NCBI GenBank assembly: GCA_023397905.1
Contig: JAEWSZ010000068.1
Location: 1 to 55,901, forward strand
Length of the DNA: 55,901 nucleotides
Direction: 5' to 3'
From: Bacillota bacterium
GTDB taxonomy: Bacteria; Bacillota; Clostridia; Acetivibrionales; DSM-1351
A program made the position numbers and the translations under genes. The notes below the pieces were generated by a model, which saw nothing but the letters and a program-made list of their open reading frames with translations, had not been told where the DNA came from and made no database searches. Each line of letters begins with the position of its first letter. Position 1 is the first letter of the stretch. Below are positions 41,262 through 50,149 of this stretch, piece after piece.

Positions 41262-42887
41262 ATGGAACGAATAACAAGAAGAAAATTTTTAAAGACAGTT
41301 GGATTTGTATTTTTATCCGTGCTTTTATTTGGCCTTGTTCTTATGCTGATGCTTGGCAGCGGTGAACGCTGGTTTGCTTATCTGATCCTGGCAGCCTGCA
41401 TCAGTGTGCTCGTTATGCTGAGAAGGACAAAATTCTGGCATGGGTGGCGCATCCTGCTTTGCTGGCTGGCAGCACTTGCCATTGCGTGGACCGGCCTGTT
41501 TGCCGGCCAGCCTTCGGTGGATATTCAACCCTACGCCATTAAAAATCTGAAACAGCCCGGCGCCTCATACAAGCTTTTGCTGAACAACTTAACGATTGTG
41601 GATACTCGAACCGGCAAGTTAACTTTCAATATGAGCCTCCTGTGCGCCGATGGGAAAATCAAAGACATTGGGCCGGTGGGCACGATTGAGCCTGACAAAA
41701 ACACAAAGGTCGTTGATGCCGCAGGAAAGTATGCGGTTCCCGGCTATCTGAACATGCATATGCACATTATAGGGCAGGAACATACCTCTGAAACGCTGGA
41801 TTCTCTGCTTGCCCACGGCGTAACCGGATTCCGGCAGATGGACGGCTCAGCAGAACTTCTGATGGAATGGCAATCCGGCGCCTTTACCAGTTCTACGGAT
41901 CAACCGGCTCTGCTTACGATGCCGGGAGATATTCTGACAGCGATCAACGCGCCCACGCCCAAGGTCACCCTGAATCTGGTCCGCCAGCAGAAAGATGAAG
42001 GGGCTTATTTTATCAAAGTTGGAGGCCTTTCGCCGGATGTGTTTAATGCCGTTCAGGCGGAGGCGGACAAATTAGATATTCCCTTTGATGGACATGTGCT
42101 TCCCGATATGGACTTAAAAGAGGTTGCAAAAAATGGCTTCCACTGTGTCGAACACTTCGGAATCAACAACGGGTCTCTGATTTCCTGCTCCACAGACGAA
42201 AAAAACCTGAGAACGGAGGCAACCGGGATTCCTGCAATTACGGAAAATCCAATCTTTGTGCAGTTCATGAAGATAAAGGCCCTTAGGGATTTTGTGAACG
42301 AGCAGGCCACCAATCTGGCCATTAAGACCTCCGGTGGCGCAAAGGATGAAGCGCAGCTCCGGCATATTATCGACACTTACAGCGAAGAAAAGGCAATCGG
42401 GCTTGCTGATGCATATATTGAATACGGCACATGGCAATGCCCGACTATGGTGCGCATCCGTTCGGGCCTGTTCACGAACAGCAGTCAACCGGTTGCCCAG
42501 GGGCTCTACGATCTTTATTTGAAACTGGTAAAGACTTATGATTCGGAAGGCGTCAAGATGCTGGCTGGCACAGACGGAAGCGGCGGAGATGACTGGCGTA
42601 CCGCAGGTTATTCCATTCATCAGGAATTTGATGAACTTGAAAAAGCGGGTATCTCCCCCCTTCATGTCCTCCAAATGACTACCATCAACGGGGCTGAATT
42701 TTTGGGCCGTATGGATGATATGGGCACCGTTGACATCGGTAAGAATGCAGATTTAGTGCTTCTGGATGCAAATCCCGCAGAGAGTGTTCAAAATCTTCAT
42801 AAGATTGACACTGTTATACGTGCAGGCTCTTATCATCCTAAGACAGAGCTGGATGCCATTAAGGAAAAGTTAGGGACCGGACACTAA
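41262..42887 (+). CDS. Membrane-anchored amidohydrolase
   Basis: A 541-residue protein. Its head (1-85) has a twin-arginine-like TRRKFLKT motif followed by three hydrophobic helices (about 12-30, 36-52, 63-81). From about 105 the amidohydrolase barrel begins; LNMHMHI (163-169) provides the metal-binding HxH, and later FDGHVLPD, CVEHFG and a final LAGTDGSG (Asp ligand) complete the set. The family resembles imidazolonepropionase or Xaa-Pro dipeptidase relatives. The ATG at 41262 is chosen because AAGAAAGG lies upstream; a TTG seven codons earlier is possible. A membrane-bound, outward-facing domain is inferred. The TetR gene next to it probably controls it. Confidence 0.78.
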   Translation: MERITRRKFLKTVGFVFLSVLLFGLVLMLMLGSGERWFAYLILAACISVLVMLRRTKFWHGWRILLCWLAALAIAWTGLFAGQPSVDIQPYAIKNLKQPGASYKLLLNNLTIVDTRTGKLTFNMSLLCADGKIKDIGPVGTIEPDKNTKVVDAAGKYAVPGYLNMHMHIIGQEHTSETLDSLLAHGVTGFRQMDGSAELLMEWQSGAFTSSTDQPALLTMPGDILTAINAPTPKVTLNLVRQQKDEGAYFIKVGGLSPDVFNAVQAEADKLDIPFDGHVLPDMDLKEVAKNGFHCVEHFGINNGSLISCSTDEKNLRTEATGIPAITENPIFVQFMKIKALRDFVNEQATNLAIKTSGGAKDEAQLRHIIDTYSEEKAIGLADAYIEYGTWQCPTMVRIRSGLFTNSSQPVAQGLYDLYLKLVKTYDSEGVKMLAGTDGSGGDDWRTAGYSIHQEFDELEKAGISPLHVLQMTTINGAEFLGRMDDMGTVDIGKNADLVLLDANPAESVQNLHKIDTVIRAGSYHPKTELDAIKEKLGTGH

Positions 42888-42914
42888 CTTTTGATTTTAC
42901 AGCACTCTATATAT

Positions 42915-43460
42915 TTATATTGAATACAGCGAATATTCCCCGTGCTTTTCTCTTGAAACAAACGGTCTGTTGTCAAAAGCTCCTTCTTTATTCTCCAGAA
43001 CGCCATTCAGCAGCACTTTTGTAAGGTCCGGCACCTCCGGTGACTGCACCGCCTGGCGGATATCCATAAAAAGTGCTTCACTGTTTTCCTTGTGGTCTGA
43101 ATGAGGAGTTCCTTCCACATAGTCCATTAAAAATACGGCATACCAGTCTTTCAGGTTAAACCTGATACCGGCCAGCCTGGCCGGTACGGCCGTAATCGCC
43201 GTCTCCTCCATCACCTCGCGAATTGCGGCCGCCTGGGGAGTTTCACCCAATTTGACATAACCTCCGGGTATTATCAGCCTTCCCTTGCCCGCGCCATAGG
43301 TATGTCTCACCAGCAGCACCTGATCCCCCTTCATTACGATCCCGCCCACGGACTGGCACCAATTTGTGTTTTCTTCATTGGATTCCGGGTTTGCCTTCTT
43401 ATCACCGGTACTCTTTTCAATAAGCGTATTATTTGAATTATTAATCTTTTCGCCGTCCAT
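42915..43460 (-). CDS. Nudix hydrolase
   Basis: A 181-residue protein. The Nudix box runs from about residue 66 (GGYVKLGETPQ) to AAIREVMEETAI, keeping the Gly, the E and the REVxEE metal ligands. Such enzymes remove nucleoside-diphosphate-linked substrates. The N-terminal 40 residues are polar and perhaps disordered. The ATG at 43460 is preceded by a modest AGGGG site. It is divergent from aguA; no functional link is obvious. Confidence 0.87.
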   Translation of the reverse strand: MDGEKINNSNNTLIEKSTGDKKANPESNEENTNWCQSVGGIVMKGDQVLLVRHTYGAGKGRLIIPGGYVKLGETPQAAAIREVMEETAITAVPARLAGIRFNLKDWYAVFLMDYVEGTPHSDHKENSEALFMDIRQAVQSPEVPDLTKVLLNGVLENKEGAFDNRPFVSREKHGEYSLYSI

Positions 43461-43643
43461 TTTTTTAATCCCCTGTCACTAATTTTTATTTTTATCAGCT
43501 CACAAAGTGAATTACGGTTCAAACCTTCGCATATCACTTTATTCACACCGTATTATCATAGCATACTATCCGTTGCCAGTTCAAATGGCGTATGCTATAA
43601 TAAAAAACCGGATAAACTGCAATTTAAGGCAAGAGGAGAGATT

Positions 43644-44684
43644 ATGAACAATACTTCAGGACTGTATATGCCCGCCGAATGGGAAAAACATGAAAGAACA
43701 TTTATATCGTGGCCTGTTCAGGCTTCCCTGGTCTGGCCGGAAAATTATAAAGAGGTCTGTGAAGGCTATAGCAATGTTATACGTGCCATTTCACAGTTTG
43801 AACCGGTTTCAGTAATCGCAGGCCCGCAGGACAGAGAACTGGCGGAATCATACTGCGGCAGTGCGGCGCAATATGTGGAGATACCCCATAACGACGCCTG
43901 GTTCAGGGACAACGGCCCTACTTTCGTGTTTGACCGTGAAAGCGGCAAGCGCAAAGGAATACATTGGAGGTTCAATGCCTGGGGAGAGCGCTATAAGCCG
44001 TACGATCTGGACGCAAAAACAGCGGCGGCACTTCTCTCCTGCCTGGATATGGAAGCTGTCGGGCTGCCTCTTGTTCTCGAGGGCGGATCCATCCACACCG
44101 ACGGTCAGGGAACGCTGCTCACTACCGGGCAATGCCTGTTGAACCCCAACCGGAACCCTGATCTGAGCAAAGAACAGATTTCCGGGTTTCTCAGAGAAAA
44201 CCTTGGCGTCTCGCAGATTATCTGGCTGAAGGACGGACTGGACGGCGACGAAACAGACGGGCATATAGACAACGTTGCTTGTTTTGCGGCGCCGGGCATT
44301 GTTTTGCTGCAAACCTGCCATGATCCGTCCGATCCAAATTATGCTGTGACGAAACAGCATCTGGATTTGCTGGGTAACGCCTCAGATGCACGGGGACGCA
44401 AGCTCAAAATTATAGAAATCCCTCAGCCGCCGTTCAGATCATATACCGGAAAACGGTTGACTCTGAGCTATCTGAATTTCTATATGGTCAATGGCGGTAT
44501 CATACTGCCTGTCTTTGGAGGAGATGCGTCAGAAACCGATGCCCAGGCCGCCAGCATACTGTCCGAGACATTTCCCGGACGTGATATAATTACCGTGGAC
44601 GGAATACCTCTGGTAAAGGAAGGCGGCAATGTCCACTGCATTACGCAGCAAATGCCGGCAGAATGCGGCTTGCAATGCAAATAA
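43644..44684 (+). CDS. aguA: Agmatine deiminase
   Basis: A 346-residue enzyme of the peptidylarginine/agmatine deiminase family that turns agmatine into N-carbamoylputrescine and ammonia in the cytoplasm. The opening MPAEWEKHERTFISWPVQ is typical. The active-site pieces are visible as NDAWFRDNGPTFV, DGDETDGHIDNVACF (His) and the C-terminal GGNVHCIT with the catalytic Cys. The next gene encodes the second enzyme of the pathway. It starts with GAGGAGAG a few bases upstream and has the usual length. Confidence 0.95.
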   Translation: MNNTSGLYMPAEWEKHERTFISWPVQASLVWPENYKEVCEGYSNVIRAISQFEPVSVIAGPQDRELAESYCGSAAQYVEIPHNDAWFRDNGPTFVFDRESGKRKGIHWRFNAWGERYKPYDLDAKTAAALLSCLDMEAVGLPLVLEGGSIHTDGQGTLLTTGQCLLNPNRNPDLSKEQISGFLRENLGVSQIIWLKDGLDGDETDGHIDNVACFAAPGIVLLQTCHDPSDPNYAVTKQHLDLLGNASDARGRKLKIIEIPQPPFRSYTGKRLTLSYLNFYMVNGGIILPVFGGDASETDAQAASILSETFPGRDIITVDGIPLVKEGGNVHCITQQMPAECGLQCK

Positions 44685-44891
44685 CCCTGAAAATACAATA
44701 ATACAAGGAATACTGATTGCAATACAAAAAAGATATTTTAATTTTAATTAAAGTGTAAAATTTATGTATACATGCTAAAACAAGCTGAAGACCCAATAAA
44801 TAATTTTTCCCCAGTGCCTGGTTAAAAACGCTTTTTATAATTCCTTAAGCCTGCACGGCTGCTTTGCACATATGGGGATATGGAGGTAAAA

Positions 44892-45764
44892 ATGCGAAAC
44901 GTAACTGTGGCCGCAACACAAATGTGCTGCACAGCCAATATCGAACAGAATATTTCCAATGCCGAACGGCTGGTTCGGAGAGCAGCAGCCGAGGGCGCGC
45001 AGATCATTCTCATACAGGAGCTTTTTGAGACGCCCTATTTCTGCCAGAAGGAAAATGCGGACTTTTACCGTTATGCCACTGAACTGGAAAACAACAAGGC
45101 AGTGGCTCATTTCCGGTCTGTTGCAAAAGAATTGTCCGTGGTCCTACCCATCAGTTTCTATGAAAAGAAAAACAATGCACGGTACAATTCGCTGGCAGTC
45201 ATCGACGCTGATGGAGAAATCCTGGGCATATATAGAAAAAGCCATATTCCTGACGGTCCCGGCTATGAAGAAAAATTTTATTTCAATCCGGGAGATACGG
45301 GCTTCAAGGTCTGGAAAACCCGCTATGCCACCATTGGAGTAGGAGTCTGCTGGGACCAGTGGTTTCCTGAAGCCGCCCGCTGTATGGCTCTAATGGGAGC
45401 CGAGCTGCTGTTCTATCCCACTGCCATCGGTTCGGAGCCTCTGAATTCCGAAATAGATTCCAAGGAACACTGGCAGCGCTGCATGCAGGGACATGCCGCC
45501 TGCAACCTGGTTCCGGTCATAGCCTCCAACCGTATCGGAGTGGAAACCGCCGATGAGCTGTCCATTACCTTTTATGGCTCATCCTTTATTACCGACGGGC
45601 TTGGCGAACTGGTGAAACAGGCTGGGAAAACCGATGAAACGATACTTACGGCACAGTTTGACCTGGAGGCTCTGGAATACCAGAGAGCTGAATGGGGTAT
45701 TTTCAGAGACAGGCGCCCCGATCTCTACAAACCGATTCTGACCATGGACGGAGAAGTCAAATAA
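44892..45764 (+). CDS. aguB: N-carbamoylputrescine amidase
   Basis: A 290-residue nitrilase-superfamily enzyme that cleaves N-carbamoylputrescine to putrescine, CO2 and ammonia. The Glu-Lys-Cys triad is in IQELFETPYF (Glu), YRKSHIPDGPGYEEKFYF (Lys) and VGVCWDQWFPEAAR (Cys). The start at 44892 has GGAGG six bases upstream; an ATG four codons earlier contains that site. It lies 207 bp after aguA, with no gene in between, so it may have its own promoter or share one with aguA. Together they form the two-step agmatine route to putrescine. Confidence 0.95.
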   Translation: MRNVTVAATQMCCTANIEQNISNAERLVRRAAAEGAQIILIQELFETPYFCQKENADFYRYATELENNKAVAHFRSVAKELSVVLPISFYEKKNNARYNSLAVIDADGEILGIYRKSHIPDGPGYEEKFYFNPGDTGFKVWKTRYATIGVGVCWDQWFPEAARCMALMGAELLFYPTAIGSEPLNSEIDSKEHWQRCMQGHAACNLVPVIASNRIGVETADELSITFYGSSFITDGLGELVKQAGKTDETILTAQFDLEALEYQRAEWGIFRDRRPDLYKPILTMDGEVK

Positions 45765-45829
45765 ATATTTTTTACAGAAAAGCGCCGGGAATATATCCTG
45801 TCAGTAATAAAATCAGCCACTAAATGACC

Positions 45830-45873
45830 AAAGCCAGTCACTACCGGTTGGAATTCTGATAGCGATTGGCTTT
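45830..45873 (+). terminator. Possible terminator after aguB
   Basis: AAAGCCAGTC (45830-45839) pairs with GATTGGCTTT (45864-45873), one mismatch, around a 24-base loop. It lies about 65 bp after the aguB stop and before the end of the convergent thiN gene. The loop is long and the T-run short, so the call is weak. Confidence 0.4.
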
Positions 45874-45908
45874 ATGAACATGCCGGAAAATCAACCTTTC
45901 CGCAGGGT

Positions 45909-45930
45909 GCCTTTCAATCCCTTGAAAGGC
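45909..45930 (-). terminator. Hairpin at the 3' end of thiN
   Basis: GCCTTTCAA-TCCC-TTGAAAGGC is a perfect nine-base stem with a four-base loop overlapping the thiN stop codon. No proper T-run follows, so it may mainly stabilise or process the mRNA end of the long minus-strand operon. Confidence 0.45.
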
Positions 45931-46549
45931 ATACCAGCAGTATTCCCTCTTCTACTTCGACAGAGGCGGTCTCTTCAAGGAATTCATTGCTGATCCCCCA
46001 GGAAGTGCCTAATGTCATTGTGGCGTTATTAAGCGGGTATTTGAGGCCATTTGTGCTCACTCCCGTGACTTTGTCCGAGATGGGGATCAGGGAAAGCTTG
46101 TACCCGTCGATTGCCTCTACGGTAAATGACCTGTCAGACATGAATACCCGGTTGTATTCGTCGGCTATACATGCCTTGATCCCTCTGTCCATGAGCTTTT
46201 TAAGGAGGAAAATATTTGCTGCCGAATGATCCAGGCGCGTTCCGGTAGCCGCCAGCAAAACTATTTCATCGGCGCCTTTTTCAAGAGCCATTTCAATTGC
46301 AAGCTCCGAATCGGTCATATCCTTTTCCACAGGAAACCTGTAAATCTCAATGCCCCTATCCGCAAAATATTTCATATCCCCACTGTGAGCCGAATCAAAA
46401 TCCCCCATAAGAATATGAGGTGCAATCCCCATCCTTCTCAGATGTCTTGCACCTCCGTCGGCAGAAATAATGTAGTCCGCCCTGTCAAAAAATATTTTCA
46501 ATGCCTCGTAATCCTCAACCGATCCGTTGCATACAATAACTGTTTTCAT
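45914..46549 (-). CDS. thiN: Thiamine pyrophosphokinase
   Basis: A 211-residue enzyme that makes thiamine diphosphate from thiamine and ATP in the cytoplasm. The conserved pieces are visible: IISADGGARHLRRMGIAPHI and LMGDFDS at the start, then a PVEKDMTDSELAIE region and LAATGTRLDHSAANI. It is last in the minus-strand housekeeping cluster, as is usual in Clostridia, after rpe and the 118-bp repeat-bearing gap. The length is normal. Confidence 0.93.
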   Translation of the reverse strand: MKTVIVCNGSVEDYEALKIFFDRADYIISADGGARHLRRMGIAPHILMGDFDSAHSGDMKYFADRGIEIYRFPVEKDMTDSELAIEMALEKGADEIVLLAATGTRLDHSAANIFLLKKLMDRGIKACIADEYNRVFMSDRSFTVEAIDGYKLSLIPISDKVTGVSTNGLKYPLNNATMTLGTSWGISNEFLEETASVEVEEGILLVCLSRD

Positions 46550-46611
46550 TGCCTGTCCACCATATTATTCATTTTCTATACTTACAGTACTTCCAAACTC
46601 CCGTGCTTCCA

Positions 46612-46665
46612 CTCCTGCATTCTGCCCTTACGATTTATTCTGAATCCACGCTCCTGCATTCTGCC
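46612..46665. repeat. Direct repeats in the rpe-thiN gap
   Basis: CTCCTGCATTCTGCC occurs at 46612-46626 and again at 46651-46665, 39 bp apart, with the related TTCTGAAT in between. The same style of word (TTCTGAATCC, TTCAGAA) recurs in the rlmN-rsmB gap at 51951-52059. The repeats occupy an intergenic stretch of 118 bp inside the housekeeping operon. Confidence 0.55.
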
Positions 46666-46667
46666 TT

Positions 46668-47330
46668 CTATATTTTCCCTTCCGCATACCTCTTCAATTT
46701 GCTTATTGCTTCACCCACATCAGGGCTGCCGTACACCGCCGAACCTGCTACCATCACATTGGCTCCGGCTTTGGCGACAATGCCGATATTGTTTGCGTCA
46801 ATCCCGCCGTCCACCTCAATATCCACATCCAGAGCATTCCGTATCATCATGTTCTTTAAAGCCGCAATTTTCCCTGTGGAGGATTTTATGTAACTCTGCC
46901 CGCCGAAGCCCGGATTTACCGTCATCAGCAGAACCATATCCACATCCTGCAGGATAAAATCCAATGTTGAAAGTGAAGTGGCCGGGTTAAGGGCAACCGC
47001 CGCTTTTTTGCCGCATCCTTTTATCAGCTGGACCGTCCTGTTCAAATGCTTGCAGGCTTCCACATGAACGGTTATTATGTCGCTGCCGGCCTCCGCAAAT
47101 TTTTCAATGTACCTGTCGGGTTCATTTATCATCAGATGTACGTCAAAAGGTTTTTGGGTAACTTTTCTCAAGGCTTTGACCACATCCGGCCCAATGGTTA
47201 TATTGGGAACAAAATATCCGTCCATGACGTCAATGTGAATTAAATCGGCACCGTTTTCGTCAACTTTCCGGATTTCATCGCCAAGGCGCGAAAAATCAGA
47301 AGCTAATATGGAAGGCGCAATTTTTATCAT
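46668..47330 (-). CDS. rpe: Ribulose-phosphate 3-epimerase
   Basis: A 220-residue barrel enzyme of the pentose phosphate pathway. The characteristic motifs are SILASDFSRLGDEI, HIDVMDGYFVPNITIGP (His and Asp for metal), VHLMINEPD, TVNPGFGGQSYI and EVDGGID. It lies between rsgA and thiN on the same strand, a standard arrangement in Clostridia. The gap of 32 bp to rsgA suggests cotranscription. Confidence 0.96.
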   Translation of the reverse strand: MIKIAPSILASDFSRLGDEIRKVDENGADLIHIDVMDGYFVPNITIGPDVVKALRKVTQKPFDVHLMINEPDRYIEKFAEAGSDIITVHVEACKHLNRTVQLIKGCGKKAAVALNPATSLSTLDFILQDVDMVLLMTVNPGFGGQSYIKSSTGKIAALKNMMIRNALDVDIEVDGGIDANNIGIVAKAGANVMVAGSAVYGSPDVGEAISKLKRYAEGKI

Positions 47331-47362
47331 CTTATCTCCGTTTCCGTATCAGGACAGCCGCA

Positions 47363-48277
47363 TTAAAGCTTCACTTTCCTGAACTCTTTTTTTGATTTAT
47401 ATTGAGGTATATCCTTCAGCAAATTATATAACTGTATATATCTCTGATACCTGCCCTCGTCTATTTCTCCGCGTTCCAAGGCTTCCCGCACCGGACAGCC
47501 CGGCTCCGATATGTGGCTGCAGGAAGTGAACCTGCATGCGTTCAGGTATTTGCCGAACTCCGGATAATGGTCCTGAAGCTCATTGTACTTAATATCCGAC
47601 AGCTCAAAGGAGCTGAAACCCGGCGTGTCCGCCACATATCCGCCGTACTTGAGCTCCAGTATTTCGGCATGCCTGGTTGTATGTTTTCCCCGTTCTATTT
47701 TGTCGCTGACATTTCCGGTTTCCATCACCCAGGAATCCATTATATGATTCAGGATGGTCGATTTTCCAACTCCCGACTGTCCTGCCAAAACGCTTGTATG
47801 ATCCTTCAATTCCTCTTTTAACGCCCTGTAACCTGTATTCTTGACCGAACTGATTTCGACACAGTTGTATCCGGCTTTTGAATAAGCCTCATGTATATTT
47901 TTTGCCGTTCCGTCATCCAGATCGATTTTATTGATACATATCAAAGCATCTATATTTTTCTTCTCCGCGGTAACCAGCAGCTTGTCTATCAGCATGAAAT
48001 CCGGGCTCGGGGCTTTTACGGCCACAACCAGCAGCAACTTGTCGATGTTTGCTATGGCAGGACGGTTCAATTCCGACATACGCGGCTGTATTTCATCAAT
48101 ACAGCCCACTTTGTCCTGCTCGTCAAGAATGCTGAATCCCACCCGGTCCCCGGGCAGAGGAATGATCGAATCCTTTCTGAAAATCCCTCTGGGCTTGCAT
48201 TCATATATGTTGCTGCTGCTATCTTCCTTTACGTAATAAAAACCACCAATTCCCTTTAAAATTATTCCAAGCGGCAA
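47363..48277 (-). CDS. rsgA: Ribosome biogenesis GTPase RsgA
   Basis: A 304-residue GTPase that helps mature the 30S subunit. It has an N-terminal OB fold (1-70), a circularly permuted GTPase with motif order NKID (G4), GQSGVGKST (G1) and DTPGFS (G3), and a C-terminal zinc motif with CRFTSCSHISEPGC. It follows prkC by 12 bp, so it belongs to the same transcript. Length and motif order are normal for the family. Confidence 0.96.
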   Translation of the reverse strand: MPLGIILKGIGGFYYVKEDSSSNIYECKPRGIFRKDSIIPLPGDRVGFSILDEQDKVGCIDEIQPRMSELNRPAIANIDKLLLVVAVKAPSPDFMLIDKLLVTAEKKNIDALICINKIDLDDGTAKNIHEAYSKAGYNCVEISSVKNTGYRALKEELKDHTSVLAGQSGVGKSTILNHIMDSWVMETGNVSDKIERGKHTTRHAEILELKYGGYVADTPGFSSFELSDIKYNELQDHYPEFGKYLNACRFTSCSHISEPGCPVREALERGEIDEGRYQRYIQLYNLLKDIPQYKSKKEFRKVKL

Positions 48278-48289
48278 TAAGCTACCTCC

Positions 48290-50137
48290 TTATTTTGTTC
48301 CTGTGTTCTGATTTGTGTTGTTACCGTTTTGGTTGCTTGAATTCGCAGGCTGCGTGGAATCTGCGGGAGTGCCTGTTTCATCCGGATTTCCGTTGTTATC
48401 CGTCCCTCCGTTACTGTCCCCGGGCTCTGTCCCATCCTGGTTAGAATCCGGCGGAGGCGTTTGTTCCTGAGGCGTCAGCCAGATAGTGACAGATATTCCC
48501 TCTTCCACTTCCGAATCCGCTTCCGGCAGCTGCCTGTTTACAATTCCGTGTGTCACTCCAGCCGGCAGCACATTTCCAAGAGTCAGACCTCTATCTGAAA
48601 GCAGCTTTTGAGCCTCAGTTTCGGTCTTTCCGATCAGATAAGGCACTTTTGTCTTTTCTACCTGCTTTCCTTTGCTTACATAAATAGTTACCTTTGTGCC
48701 CACTGCAACCTCTTCATTTCCTGCGGGATCCGTCTTTATGACATAATCCGCGGGAATGTCTTCATTGAACTCCTCTACAATATCTCCAACCGTCAGATCG
48801 GCTGATTTTATCATGTTTTGGGCCTCTCTGCTTTCCCGTTCTTTGACATCCGGAACCTTAGCCAATTTAGGACCTTCACTGACCGTAAACTCTATTGGAG
48901 TATATTTTCCGCTCTTATAATCGGTTCCCGGTTCTATGCTCTGATCAATGATAAAACCTTTTTTCACATTGTCGTCATTCCTCATTATCGGTTCGGAGAT
49001 GGTCAGGCCTTTAGCCTCCAGCTCTGCTTTCACTGCGGTATATTCCTGATTTCTGTAATCCCCTATTTCATATGTTGGGGTGCTGTTGTTTTTATAGATA
49101 AGACTTATGGTAATAGCCAGCGCCATACCGATAATCAGTACGCTTATGATTCCGGCCAGCCAGTAGGTCAGATTGTTCTTCTTTTTTTGTTTTGCGGCTT
49201 CATTGCTTTTTCCGGAACTATTTTCCCTTTGAGGCCGTGCTCCATCCGGTGAATTTACCGGCTTCATCCTGATAGTTGACTGTCCCGCCGATGTATCAAG
49301 TCCTACAAATCCGCCCTGGGGCTGGGTCATTACCTTGTTCAGGTCATTTATCATTGCCGTCGCGGACTGATACCTGAGATTTTGATCTTTTTGAATTGCC
49401 TTCATTATGATTTCATTAACTCCGTAAGGGAGACTTGGAACGATTTTATGAGGCTCCACAGCTGTTTCCTGTATATGCTTTAAGGCCACTGCAACAGGAG
49501 TGTCTCCGTCAAAGGGTACCCTTCCCGTAACCATTTCATACAGAGCTATGCCCAGTGAGTAAAGATCCGATTTTTCATCTATAAATCCGCCTCTGGCCTG
49601 CTCTGGAGAAAAATAATGGACCGAGCCTATGGTACTCCCCACCATGGTGATGGTGGAAGAAGTGACCGCCCTTGCGATGCCAAAGTCTGTAACCTTGGCT
49701 ATGCCCTCTTTGGTCAGCAAAATATTATGGGGCTTTATATCCCTATGTACGATGTTATTCTTATGGGCGTGTTCTATTGCAGAACAGATCTGAATTGTGA
49801 TCTTTACGGCATCCTGCCAGTTGATGGCGCCATGTTTGTTTAAGTAATCCTTTAAGGTCATACCGTCAACGTATTCCATTACAATGTAATGAATATCCTC
49901 CTGATATCCAACATCGTATATTGAAACAACATTGGGATGAGACAGGCTGGCAACTGCCTGTGCCTCAACTTTAAAGCGCTTTACAAACTCCTCGTCGTTA
50001 GTAAATTCAGAACGCAGTATCTTTATGGCAACAAATCTGTTTAAAAGGGTGCATCTTGCTTTATATACCACGGCCATTCCGCCGCCGCCGATTTTTTCCA
50101 ACAAAAGATATCTGTTTCCAAGCATTTGTCCTTCCAT
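48290..50137 (-). CDS. prkC: PASTA-domain serine/threonine protein kinase
   Basis: A 615-residue membrane kinase. The cytoplasmic kinase domain (1-270) has GGGGMAVVYKA (Gly loop), Lys39, HRDIKPHN (131-138) and DFG. A juxtamembrane linker leads to one membrane helix (about 328-352). Three PASTA repeats then lie outside the cell (about 365-570), and the tail after 570 is a low-complexity stretch of Asn, Gly, Thr and Pro. The PASTA domains bind peptidoglycan fragments; the kinase acts in cell-wall control, growth and germination in Firmicutes. It follows the phosphatase gene by 12 bp and is its partner. Confidence 0.96.
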   Translation of the reverse strand: MEGQMLGNRYLLLEKIGGGGMAVVYKARCTLLNRFVAIKILRSEFTNDEEFVKRFKVEAQAVASLSHPNVVSIYDVGYQEDIHYIVMEYVDGMTLKDYLNKHGAINWQDAVKITIQICSAIEHAHKNNIVHRDIKPHNILLTKEGIAKVTDFGIARAVTSSTITMVGSTIGSVHYFSPEQARGGFIDEKSDLYSLGIALYEMVTGRVPFDGDTPVAVALKHIQETAVEPHKIVPSLPYGVNEIIMKAIQKDQNLRYQSATAMINDLNKVMTQPQGGFVGLDTSAGQSTIRMKPVNSPDGARPQRENSSGKSNEAAKQKKKNNLTYWLAGIISVLIIGMALAITISLIYKNNSTPTYEIGDYRNQEYTAVKAELEAKGLTISEPIMRNDDNVKKGFIIDQSIEPGTDYKSGKYTPIEFTVSEGPKLAKVPDVKERESREAQNMIKSADLTVGDIVEEFNEDIPADYVIKTDPAGNEEVAVGTKVTIYVSKGKQVEKTKVPYLIGKTETEAQKLLSDRGLTLGNVLPAGVTHGIVNRQLPEADSEVEEGISVTIWLTPQEQTPPPDSNQDGTEPGDSNGGTDNNGNPDETGTPADSTQPANSSNQNGNNTNQNTGTK

Positions 50138-50149
50138 AGTTCACCTCAA

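Noticed and set aside
46612..46665. CRISPR-like direct repeats
   Set aside because: Only two copies of 15 bases with one 24-base spacing and no cas genes; this is not an array.
46226..46957. 243-codon plus-strand frame across thiN, the repeat gap and rpe
   Set aside because: It crosses two real genes in antisense and its Ser/Pro/Leu-rich composition is typical of shadows.
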